In this document: positions 1-6,432 of the stretch, piece after piece
How positions within the stretch are numbered: position 1 is the stretch's first letter
Layout of the letters: every line of letters begins with the position of its first letter
Source of the DNA: Sergeia podlipaevii
Lineage: Eukaryota; Euglenozoa; Kinetoplastea; Trypanosomatida; Trypanosomatidae
Assembly: GCA_030849805.1 (NCBI GenBank)
Contig: JASANZ010001710.1
Location: forward strand, 1 to 11,137
DNA length: 11,137 nucleotides
Reading direction: 5' to 3'
Notes under the pieces: model-generated
What the model was told of the DNA's origin: nothing
Seen by the model: the letters and a program-made list of their open reading frames with translations, nothing else
Databases searched by the model: none
Program-made: the position numbers and the translations under genes

Positions 1-1
1 C

Positions 2-124
2 TCTGCTTATGAAGGAGAAGGGAGGCTTCACATTCATCAGCTGAGCAAGAGCAGCAAGAGGGGGATAATTAGTGGTCCACAAGTCCCTGACAATAGCGAA
101 ATCAACAACAACAGCAAAAAGTGA
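2..124 (+). CDS. Possible C-terminal fragment of an upstream gene (5' truncated)
   Basis: From base 2 the + strand is open for 40 codons and then stops at TGA (122-124). The peptide is hydrophilic and rich in Ser, Asn and Lys: it includes an LHIHQLSKSSKRG stretch and ends NNNSKK. It would be the tail of a gene beginning before the window, in the same orientation as the other genes, which fits a polycistronic unit. No domain or family is recognisable. The other two + frames close almost at once, at base 10 and near base 42. Against it, the frame is short, starts at the window edge and lies next to A-rich spacer, so it may be chance. I regard it as a weak candidate only. Confidence 0.3.
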   Translation, partial: SAYEGEGRLHIHQLSKSSKRGIISGPQVPDNSEINNNSKK

Positions 125-1209
125 AGAGGGAAAGGAAGAGAGGGCACAGGCTCAAAGGACTGTACATGTCGCTATTCACACTATTCAATCCAAACTTGCC
201 TGATGCTGTACCTTAGGAAAAAAAAAAGAAAAACTACATTTTTTTTTTAAAAATCTATTATCACCTTTTTTATTCTTCCTCCTCCATCCGCCAGCCACTG
301 GTGAGCTGGAGTTACTACGCACGGCTCATGTGGCTCTTACGAGGAGAACCCCAGTACTAGTGGTACAACGCGAGGGTTGATGAAGAAGAAAAAAAAATAT
401 GCGAGGGAGAGACGCGCACAGTTTCGTTACAGAGAGGGAAAAGGCGTTAGGGACAGTGAAGATTACCACCAAAAGGAAAAAGAAGCATACTAGGCTGAAA
501 CACGCAGGCGCGCACGCACGTACACCAATATATGGGACATAAGGAAGTCACTGAGGGGGAGAGAAAAGAAAAAAAATGAAAATCAAAGGAGCGCCAAATT
601 TTGTTGCTTTTGCGTGTTTTGCCTTCTTTTTTTTTTCTTCTTCTTTAGAGCATTAGACAGACTGACACTTTTTGAATTGTAAAAGAAAAATAGCAGCACT
701 CCAGAAGACCTCCACATTGGGAGAGAAGATGCACGTGTGCTTCTGTAAGGGATTGCCTGCCTGCGAGTAGCAGCAGTTACCATCAGACAGCTCTAATAAC
801 AAGAAGAACAAAACTTTTTCTATCTATTATTTATTTATTTATATAAAAGCGTGCCTTTTCTGTGTATGTGTGTCTGCGCGTGTGTGCATCGCTTCTTTGA
901 GTTATGGAGGAGCGTATTGGGGGGGGGGGTTCAGCACGAATCATCAGAGAATAGCTCCCCTATTTGCGCGTTACTTTATCTCTCATATTTATTTCTATCT
1001 GTTTGTTTTTCCTTTTCCTACAAAAAGATATGTATCTACTTTTTTTTTTCTTGCTACACGAAAAGCATGGAAGGATAAAGTGCGCCTCTATCTCCATCGA
1101 TTTCTCTCTCTCTATGTGGTCGATAGTATCGTCGTATATAGGTATCGAACCTTGTACCTTTTGAACATTATATATATAATTATTTTAAAAAAGCACACTC
1201 TCTGTTCGT
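125..1209. other. Intergenic spacer upstream of PEX11
   Basis: About 1.1 kb without a convincing gene. It contains many short A or T runs, AG-rich stretches (about 370-490 and 550-590), an 11-base G run (919-929) and a T-rich section from about 800 onward. ATG triplets occur at ordinary frequency until about 1115. Reading frames here encode only Phe/Ser/Tyr-rich or Lys-rich low-complexity peptides. It most likely holds the 3' UTR of the upstream gene followed by the pre-splice region of PEX11. No tRNA-like A and B boxes were seen. Confidence 0.6.
919..929 (+). repeat. (G)11 homopolymer
   Basis: An uninterrupted run of eleven G residues lies in the spacer upstream of PEX11. It is outside any supported gene. 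The exact length should be treated with caution because homopolymers are prone to sequencing error. Confidence 0.85.
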
Positions 1210-1269
1210 TATTCTCCATTTTTTTTTCCTTCTCACCTACGTGCATTGCTCCCCATTCCCTCTCAATAG
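1210..1269 (+). promoter_or_regulatory. Predicted trans-splice acceptor for PEX11
   Basis: A long pyrimidine-rich tract (about 1210-1264, including a T9 run and a CCCCATTCCCTCTC segment) is followed by the AG at 1268-1269. This is the usual trypanosomatid arrangement for spliced-leader addition. The resulting leader would be about 101 nt. It contains no ATG before the PEX11 start at 1371, which supports both the site and the start codon. The position is inferred from sequence alone. Confidence 0.6.
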
Positions 1270-1370
1270 GAGAATACACATTTTGCTTTGGAGCGCACAT
1301 ACATACACTGTATATTAGCCCCGCATATCTTATTATCACAACCACCATCAACTGCTTTCATACATCAGCT

Positions 1371-2039
1371 ATGTCCGACTTCGAAAAGCTCATCAAGCTC
1401 CTCGGTCAGACCGATGGCCGCGACAAGATTTACAAGTTTCTTGCCGGTATGTTCAAGATTTTGGCCGCTATTGCTGCTCAGAATAACGATCCTCATGCCA
1501 AGGCGTACGGTGCGATGAACAAGTCTATTGGCAGCGCCCGCTCCCTTATGCGTATGGGCAAGTTTGTTGGTGATATCCCCAAGTACCAGAAGATCATCGC
1601 CATTGTTCAGTCAAAAGGACTGCAGGGGACGGAGCTCAATAAGTTCATCGAGTTCTTCCGCACCATCGGAAACTCCCTGTACATCATGGGCGATAACGCC
1701 GCCTTCATCGCCACGCACAAGCTCATTCCCGCTGACGCCAAGTGCATCAACAAGTACGCCAAGATTGCTCAGTTCTGGGGCTTCTTCCTCGCCGCTGTGC
1801 TGGACCTGTTCGCTCTTCGCGCCGCCCTGCAGAAGCGCGTCGCTGACGAGGCCACGAGCAAGAAGGAAGCCAAGGCTGCAATTATTAACCTCACCAAGGA
1901 TACCTCCGATGTGCTCGTCACCATGGCTACCGTCGGCTACCTCAAGGCTATCTGGCACCCATCTGCGGTCACCACTGGTGCCCTGACTTGCGTGTCCGGT
2001 GGTGTGGCCACGTACCTGAACTGGAACAAGATCAAGTAA
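1371..2039 (+). CDS. PEX11: PEX11, glycosomal/peroxisomal membrane biogenesis protein
   Basis: This 222-residue protein matches the PEX11 family, which elongates and divides peroxisomes. In trypanosomatids these are glycosomes, the organelles that house glycolysis. The N-terminus carries the kinetoplastid-like LGQTDGRDKIYKF segment (11-23), followed by an amphipathic or hydrophobic helix (about 20-37) of the kind PEX11 inserts into the membrane. A hydrophobic segment at about 132-150 (QFWGFFLAAVLDLFALRAAL) and another near the C-terminus (about 201-216) could be the two membrane passes described for the trypanosome protein; the linker between them is Lys-rich (155-169). ATG 1371 is chosen because it is the first in-frame ATG, the frame above it being open only by lack of stops, and the first ATG after the predicted acceptor at 1269. 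Length is close to that of known trypanosomatid PEX11. Family assignment is confident; topology is inferred. Confidence 0.93.
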   Translation: MSDFEKLIKLLGQTDGRDKIYKFLAGMFKILAAIAAQNNDPHAKAYGAMNKSIGSARSLMRMGKFVGDIPKYQKIIAIVQSKGLQGTELNKFIEFFRTIGNSLYIMGDNAAFIATHKLIPADAKCINKYAKIAQFWGFFLAAVLDLFALRAALQKRVADEATSKKEAKAAIINLTKDTSDVLVTMATVGYLKAIWHPSAVTTGALTCVSGGVATYLNWNKIK

Positions 2040-2057
2040 GCAGCAGTGATGCGATAA

Positions 2058-2075
2058 AAGAAGAAGAAGAAGAAG
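2058..2075 (+). repeat. (AAG)6 microsatellite in the PEX11 3' UTR
   Basis: Six tandem AAG units begin 19 bases after the PEX11 stop codon and run into a GAGAGAG stretch. They belong to the presumed 3' UTR and have no coding role. Confidence 0.8.
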
Positions 2076-2121
2076 AGAGAGGGGAAAGTAAAGCTTGACG
2101 GGGAGACTGGGCATTCACATC

Positions 2122-2242
2122 CCCTTTTTTCTTTCTCCTCCTCTTTACATATCCAAACTTTCTTCCTCTCTTATTCTTTTTTTGAATATTATTATTATTA
2201 TTGCTGCTCCTGTTTGTAACTTTTGTTTTTCTCTGTTTACAG
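2122..2242 (+). promoter_or_regulatory. Extra polypyrimidine tract with AG, acceptor-like, no assigned gene
   Basis: A very pyrimidine-rich stretch runs from about 2122 to 2240 and ends TTTTTCTCTGTTTAC, directly followed by AG (2241-2242). It contains an (ATT)n block at about 2189-2201. It looks as good as the tracts before the three real genes, but the next supported start codon (HAT, 3503) is 1.26 kb away. It may direct PEX11 polyadenylation, which in trypanosomatids is coupled to a downstream pyrimidine tract. Alternatively it may be the acceptor of a short uncharacterised transcript. Confidence 0.4.
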
Positions 2243-2351
2243 ACGCTCTAATACTGAACTTTCTATTTCCCGTTACATTCTTATTTGCTAAGTGATACAC
2301 ACTCACACCCACACAAAAAAAAAGTAGAGCGGAACGGAGAGAAAGGTAAAT

Positions 2352-2414
2352 ATGGGCTCTACATGTGTGCGTGCGTCCGAGCGTTTCTTTAGAGTTATCG
2401 AACATATCTCTTAG
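2352..2414 (+). other. Candidate 20-codon small ORF behind the extra acceptor
   Basis: The first ATG after the acceptor-like AG at 2242 opens a 20-codon frame (MGSTCVRASERFFRVIEHIS) ending in TAG at 2412-2414. The 109 nt between AG and ATG lack any other ATG. Gly2 and Cys5 resemble the start of acylated proteins, but the Ser/Thr usually favoured at position 6 for N-myristoylation is a Val here. Nothing else supports translation, and a frame this short is expected by chance. It is recorded only because of its position. Confidence 0.1.
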
Positions 2415-3148
2415 AAGGAAGGGTCAGTGCACAATCTGCAATAAATATATGCACGTATTCCATGTTTGTTGAATTTAACAAATATATATCTATATATTTT
2501 TTCTGACAGAGGTGACCAGGTCAGCCATCAAAAAGAAAAAAAAGAGTAAAAACCAAAAAAAAAAAAAATATTGATCGAAAGAAACGTATATCTATGCACG
2601 CTCACACAACATAAGACGAACGAGTTGCAAGCGCAACAAAGAAAAAAAGAACCCCACAAAGCAAACGATGATCAACATCGAAAAAGAAGAGAAATATAGT
2701 AAGAAGCGTGCCCGTTACTGATGTATACGTATTTACATATCAATATTGTATGGCGGTCATTCTGTGGCGAGTTCAAGAGAGGCCTGACGTGCACCTTGGC
2801 ACTAATGCCTTCCTTTTCCTTTTCTTTTGACTCTTGTCATGACCCTTGAGGTAACCTTCTTTAGGAAGAAGAGCTGTGGTGGTCTTCTTTTTTTTGTTTT
2901 ACTATTGATATCTGTTGTGTGTATGTGGGTATTTATTTTTCTCTATACGTTTCAAACAGCAACAACAACAACACAACCGCTTACAACTATTATGTGGCGA
3001 GCTGCACAGTTCCATTCTTGGGAAAGGGGGTAGGGATCATCTATCTATCCGTTTTATTATGTCTTTATTTTTTTTCTTGTACTGAATTCATATTTTTTTT
3101 TAATAATTTTTTTTCTATTCATTCTATCATGACCTATTTCAAATCGCC
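2415..3148. other. Intergenic spacer between PEX11 and HAT
   Basis: No gene is supported here. The first half is A-rich, with poly-A runs at about 2530-2570 and 2640-2650. The second half is T-rich, with a CTTTTC-type pyrimidine stretch at about 2808-2830 and further T runs from 2885. There is a short CAA repeat near 2958-2972. ATG triplets occur regularly up to 3130. It probably contains the poly(A) site(s) of upstream RNA and the non-retained region before the HAT splice site. Confidence 0.6.
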
Positions 3149-3186
3149 TTTTTTTTTCTCCTTTTCTTGTGCATCTCATACGCGAG
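3149..3186 (+). promoter_or_regulatory. Predicted trans-splice acceptor for HAT
   Basis: A pyrimidine tract (about 3148-3170, T9 then CTCCTTTTCTTG) is followed by its first AG at 3185-3186. The implied leader is about 316 nt and contains no ATG before the start codon at 3503. Later AGs, at 3207-3208 and after the short T10 run (3445-3454), are possible alternatives. The position is inferred from sequence only. Confidence 0.5.
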
Positions 3187-3502
3187 TTGGTACACAACTG
3201 ATATAGGAGTGCACATTCACAAGTTGGTCATATAAGCTGGCATTACTACTGGCACGGCATAGGAGTGTGTTACAGCGTAGAAGGAAAGGTGACGCAGTGG
3301 AGAAAAAGAGAGTGAAAAGGTGTCACTACGGCCAGCACGCATAGATACACTCCTCTTCATTTGCTTAGCACATCGTACCATCGCACACAGAGTGGCGTCT
3401 CATTAAATATAGGCAAGAAAAATAAACACAAAAAAAGGAGGGAGTTTTTTTTTTAAAAAAAAAAAGAAAAGAGTATCTACACACACAAACGCATATTTGC
3501 CT

Positions 3503-5635
3503 ATGTCTGCGAGCGGGGCTTTGCCTTCAAACGGTTACGTGCCAGCACTTCCCCTGTTCTCTTCCTCTCTAGCTGCCAACATTACAAGCGTGCCTGCTGC
3601 ATCAGCAGCGGCAACAGGCGGTAGTGACTTCCCGCTGGGCAGTCAATGTGTCGTACGACTTCCAGAGCAGCATCACTACTCCCCTACCCGGGCCTCTGCC
3701 AAGCCCTCTTGTGTCGTGCAAGGAACCTTGCTGGAGGTGCGGCGGCTGTGGATACCTCCCCAGGCCTCACATGCATCAGACAGAGAAGAGGGAGCGGGCT
3801 GGAGCATGGGGGCTTGCGATGGCGGATACGGCGAGGAGGGCCCTCTTTACGCCTTTGTACGCCTCAAGGATACAGATCACCGTCTCAGCGGTTGGTTTCC
3901 GCTCTGTCATGTGGAACTCAAGGGAACAGCCTCTGCTGCCGCACTCTCCGCCGCGTCTTCTAACTTTTCTGCCTCATCGACTGCGTCTCCCAATGATTCT
4001 CACTGTAACCATCATCACCGGGATGTAGGACCGTCGTTGCACGAAGTAGCTACAGCCCCGGTGCTGAGTTCCATCTACAAAGAGGTCACTTCAGGCATGG
4101 CGCGCACCCAGAGAGCCATGAAGCAGCTTGACTACCTGGAGGAGAGGCTTCTGCGAGACTACAAAACGCCTACTACAATACGCTTCTTTTCGTATTTGGC
4201 GGGGACGTTCGTGTTTGCACCGTGGTACTACGCTCCGTATGGCCTTCTCAATCCCGAGTACGATCCTCTCATCCCTGTGGCAGTCCGCACTACTACCACG
4301 AGCGATGAGAACGGTGGCGGCGACTCTTTCCTTGCCTTTAAGGCGGCGGCGGAGGATGTGGGGTTGAATGCCCCAGACCCCACAGCGCAACTGCGCACCA
4401 ACCCATTCATCAGAGATGCGTTTCTGTGCCCGTTTTCTTTGCGTGTCTTCAGCACTTTTGAGCAGTTACGGTACGAGACCCAGATGTACCGACACAACAT
4501 CGCGAGGCAGAATCTGCTGAGGCCGCCTGGAACGGAGGTGTACCGTGACGAAGACCGCGGACTTTCGGTGTTTGAGGTGAACGGCAGCCGCAACATTACG
4601 TATTGCCGCCATCTCTTTCTCATTGGTAAGTCATTTCTCGAGAACAAGCTAGCTAGCCACGATGTGCACAACTACATCTTCTACGTCGTCGGGCTTCATC
4701 AGAAACACTTCCCAAGGTACATCGACGACCCCACCGCCATCTACTTTGCAGGTTTCTTTACATGGGAGAAGCAGGTGGTGGACTACAACCTTGCCTGTAT
4801 TGTCACCCTGCCGTGCTTTGCCGGTGGTGGGCCCCAGCAGCAGCAGCAGCAGCCATCATCATCAGTAGGCCCCGCTTCTAACTCCACCGTCCCACGCAAT
4901 ATCGGGCAGTTCATGATAGCACTCAGCTACGAGTTGGCTTACCGGCGTGGCCATGTTGGTTCGCCTGAGAAGCCTCTCTCTGATCTTGGCGCCGCCGCGT
5001 ATGAGCGGTACTGGCGCCGCTGCTTAGTGCGGTGGATGTGCGAGACGGCTCTCAAAAAGAAGGCATCACGCAATGGCAAGCAGCACGAGGCAGCAGTAGC
5101 AGAGCATCACTCTAAGGGGAAAGGCAAGTGGGCTACGGTGGAAAGCCAGCCGCGGAAGCGAGCTCGCAAGGACGTGATCGACGTGGATGGCTCCCAGGAG
5201 ATCGAGGAGGAAAACTGCAACGAGGACACAGACGAGATCGATGAGAGCAGCGAGGGCGAGGACAGTGACGACGTGCAGACCACTACCACTTCGCGAAGCT
5301 ATCACCACCACTGGGGTGGTGGGGATGGCGCCGAGGAGGGCGAGGATGAGGAGTACGCAGAGGTGTCCATCGAGGAGATTGCCAAGCTGGTGAGTCTGGA
5401 GGAAGCGGATGTGCTAAAGACTATGCTGGGGATGGGTCTGCTGCATAGAAGCGCAGAGGACCGCAGCATACGGCTTCTGGTCCCACGTCAGTACGTGGAG
5501 TGGGAGCTGCGGCGCCTCCTGGAGCTGCAGGGCAGTCGACAGCACGCCGTGTTTGTTCCTGCCAAGTTGAAAACGAAGGTGTCCGCCCTGGCGGCGGCCA
5601 AGCGCCGTGCCTCTGCTTATCCAGAAGTGAGTTGA
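3503..5635 (+). CDS. HAT2: MYST-family histone acetyltransferase, probably HAT2 type
   Basis: This 710-residue protein would transfer acetyl groups from acetyl-CoA to histone lysines in the nucleus. Residues about 44-140 resemble a chromo-barrel domain, ending RLSGWFPLCHVEL. The MYST core starts near 227 (WYYAPYG at 241-247) and includes RPPGTEVYRDE (340-350), the lysine equivalent to the autoacetylated MYST lysine (K382), catalytic Cys C432 in NLACIVTLP and catalytic Glu E489 in GSPEKPLSDLG. The C-terminal winged-helix part of the fold is at 622-675. Oddities: the zinc-finger ligands are mostly missing; a Gln/Ser-rich insertion (440-464) interrupts the acetyl-CoA loop; a basic then acidic insertion (about 518-620) with a PRKRARK nuclear-localisation-like motif splits core from winged helix. 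ATG 3503 is the first ATG after the predicted acceptor. The MYST assignment is firm. HAT2 rests on my memory that Leishmania HAT2 lies beside TOP2; in trypanosomes HAT2 acetylates histone H4 K10. HAT1 or another paralogue remains possible. Confidence 0.85.
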   Translation: MSASGALPSNGYVPALPLFSSSLAANITSVPAASAAATGGSDFPLGSQCVVRLPEQHHYSPTRASAKPSCVVQGTLLEVRRLWIPPQASHASDREEGAGWSMGACDGGYGEEGPLYAFVRLKDTDHRLSGWFPLCHVELKGTASAAALSAASSNFSASSTASPNDSHCNHHHRDVGPSLHEVATAPVLSSIYKEVTSGMARTQRAMKQLDYLEERLLRDYKTPTTIRFFSYLAGTFVFAPWYYAPYGLLNPEYDPLIPVAVRTTTTSDENGGGDSFLAFKAAAEDVGLNAPDPTAQLRTNPFIRDAFLCPFSLRVFSTFEQLRYETQMYRHNIARQNLLRPPGTEVYRDEDRGLSVFEVNGSRNITYCRHLFLIGKSFLENKLASHDVHNYIFYVVGLHQKHFPRYIDDPTAIYFAGFFTWEKQVVDYNLACIVTLPCFAGGGPQQQQQQPSSSVGPASNSTVPRNIGQFMIALSYELAYRRGHVGSPEKPLSDLGAAAYERYWRRCLVRWMCETALKKKASRNGKQHEAAVAEHHSKGKGKWATVESQPRKRARKDVIDVDGSQEIEEENCNEDTDEIDESSEGEDSDDVQTTTTSRSYHHHWGGGDGAEEGEDEEYAEVSIEEIAKLVSLEEADVLKTMLGMGLLHRSAEDRSIRLLVPRQYVEWELRRLLELQGSRQHAVFVPAKLKTKVSALAAAKRRASAYPEVS
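4835..4852 (+). repeat. (CAG)6 trinucleotide repeat inside HAT, encoding Gln6
   Basis: Six perfect CAG codons encode residues Q445-Q450, followed by CCA and three TCA codons. The repeat sits between the catalytic-Cys strand and the RNIGQFMI segment, so length changes would alter a loop at the cofactor site. Perfect repetition suggests a recent or unstable expansion. Confidence 0.9.
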
Positions 5636-5887
5636 AAAAAGAAGAAGTGTGGTGCTTCTTAGTTATTCTTTTTATTGCCTCTTATATATAAAATGCATTT
5701 TTCTTTTTATTTGTGGGGAACAGATAAGTTGCACGGAAGAGGCTATATATATATATTCCAGCAACAGTAGCAACAACAAATTGCTAAATCTCATTATCAT
5801 TCCCCTTCTTATTATGATTGTTTTTACACGCACCTTTCTCATCTTATTCTCCTCTGGCTCACCACGCTGTGCTGGTGCAGAATGTAC
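5636..5887. other. HAT 3' flank
   Basis: AT-rich DNA directly after the HAT stop codon, with an alternating TA run at 5744-5756 and a CAA-rich patch near 5761-5780. ATG triplets are present, the last at 5882-5884. No gene is supported; the T-rich open frame over this stretch encodes only a low-complexity hydrophobic peptide. It presumably holds the HAT 3' UTR and poly(A) site. Confidence 0.6.
5744..5756 (+). repeat. Alternating TA run
   Basis: Thirteen bases of uninterrupted TA alternation in the HAT 3' flank, with no coding role. Confidence 0.75.
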
Positions 5888-5943
5888 TGTTCACTTTTGT
5901 TTTTTGACCTCTCTGTTGCATTTTTTTGTTGTTGTTGTTTAAG
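5888..5943 (+). promoter_or_regulatory. Predicted trans-splice acceptor for TOP2 (most upstream candidate)
   Basis: A strong T-rich tract (about 5888-5941, including a T7 run and TTGTTGTTGTTG) ends at the AG at 5942-5943. From 5885 to the TOP2 start at 6433 there is no ATG, so any acceptor from here downstream gives a clean leader. This one implies about 489 nt. Two shorter candidates lie downstream, at 6079 and 6267, and more than one may be used. Confidence 0.4.
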
Positions 5944-5993
5944 AACTGGTGCTTCCCTAGACTTTTGGTATACAGGGCAAGCACATCATATAC

Positions 5994-6006
5994 ATATATA
6001 TATATA
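5994..6006 (+). repeat. Alternating AT run
   Basis: Thirteen alternating A/T bases lie in the TOP2 upstream region. They are flanked by ACACACATACATATA, forming a mixed AT/AC microsatellite patch. It is non-coding. Confidence 0.75.
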
Positions 6007-6055
6007 CACACATACATATAGATTTTGGGAGAATACCATATATATATTTGCCTAA

Positions 6056-6079
6056 TATTTTTCTTCTTATACTACGCAG
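6056..6079 (+). promoter_or_regulatory. Alternative TOP2 trans-splice acceptor
   Basis: A T/C-rich stretch (about 6056-6068) precedes the AG at 6078-6079 in a CGCAG context. It would give a leader of about 353 nt without an ATG. The tract is shorter than the one ending at 5943, so I rank it as an alternative. Confidence 0.3.
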
Positions 6080-6254
6080 CGTGTGTGGGGCTAAGGCGGA
6101 AAAAGGAGAGACTGTTTGTGCACTAAGAGAGAGAGAGCGTTCACGGCCACATTTATAATTATCTACTGCACTAGTCACTTTTAAGTGATAAAATAAAGCC
6201 AGAAGTGAACAGAGGCTTTTACTTGGATTGGCTTATAAACGAAAAAAAAGAACA

Positions 6255-6267
6255 TTTTTTTTTTCAG
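6255..6267 (+). promoter_or_regulatory. Alternative TOP2 trans-splice acceptor close to the gene
   Basis: Ten T residues (6255-6264) are followed directly by CAG, with the AG at 6266-6267. The tract is short but the arrangement is canonical. It would give a 165-nt leader without an ATG. It could be the principal site; sequence alone cannot decide between this and the two upstream candidates. Confidence 0.4.
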
Positions 6268-6390
6268 ATTATTTTGTGCAACGAAAAGGAATAGGAAGAG
6301 CGGAGTAGCTGTCAGTTCTGTTTATTAGATACACGCACACACAGTTGCTTGCTTACTTCATAAAATAGTTTCAACTACAGAAGCTCACAT

Positions 6391-6412
6391 ACACACACAC
6401 ACACACACACAC
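6391..6412 (+). repeat. (AC)11 microsatellite in the TOP2 5' leader
   Basis: Eleven uninterrupted AC units end 20 bases before the TOP2 ATG, within a wider CA-rich stretch (about 6385-6427). It lies downstream of all three candidate splice acceptors, so it should be in the mature mRNA leader. Confidence 0.9.
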
Positions 6413-6432
6413 GCACAGACACACAGGCAGCC

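Noticed and set aside
1141..1160. GGTATCGAACC-like string resembling a tRNA B box
   Set aside because: There is no matching A box, acceptor stem or cloverleaf around it.
870..1370. In-frame open extension of PEX11 by 167 codons upstream of its ATG
   Set aside because: It has no ATG (it begins at GTG), encodes Phe/Tyr/Ser-rich low-complexity sequence, and is crossed by the predicted splice acceptor at 1269. PEX11 proteins of this family start like the MSDFEK N-terminus.
1528..1986. 152-codon + strand frame and 167-codon - strand frame overlapping PEX11
   Set aside because: They are alternative-frame shadows of PEX11 with Ser/Pro- or Leu-rich composition and no known domain.
2839..3033. 64-codon + strand frame with a hydrophobic segment that looks like a membrane anchor
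   Set aside because: The hydrophobic stretch comes from T-rich spacer DNA. The ATG sits inside a pyrimidine tract, before any usable AG, so it would probably not be in a spliced mRNA.
3497..3502. HAT start two codons upstream of the ATG
   Set aside because: The codon at 3497 is TTG; the first ATG is 3503, which is the sensible start for a nuclear eukaryotic gene.
5649..5942. 97-codon + strand frame after HAT
   Set aside because: It is Ile/Leu/Phe/Ser low complexity produced by T-rich spacer, it coincides with the tract of the TOP2 acceptor, and it has no recognisable domain.
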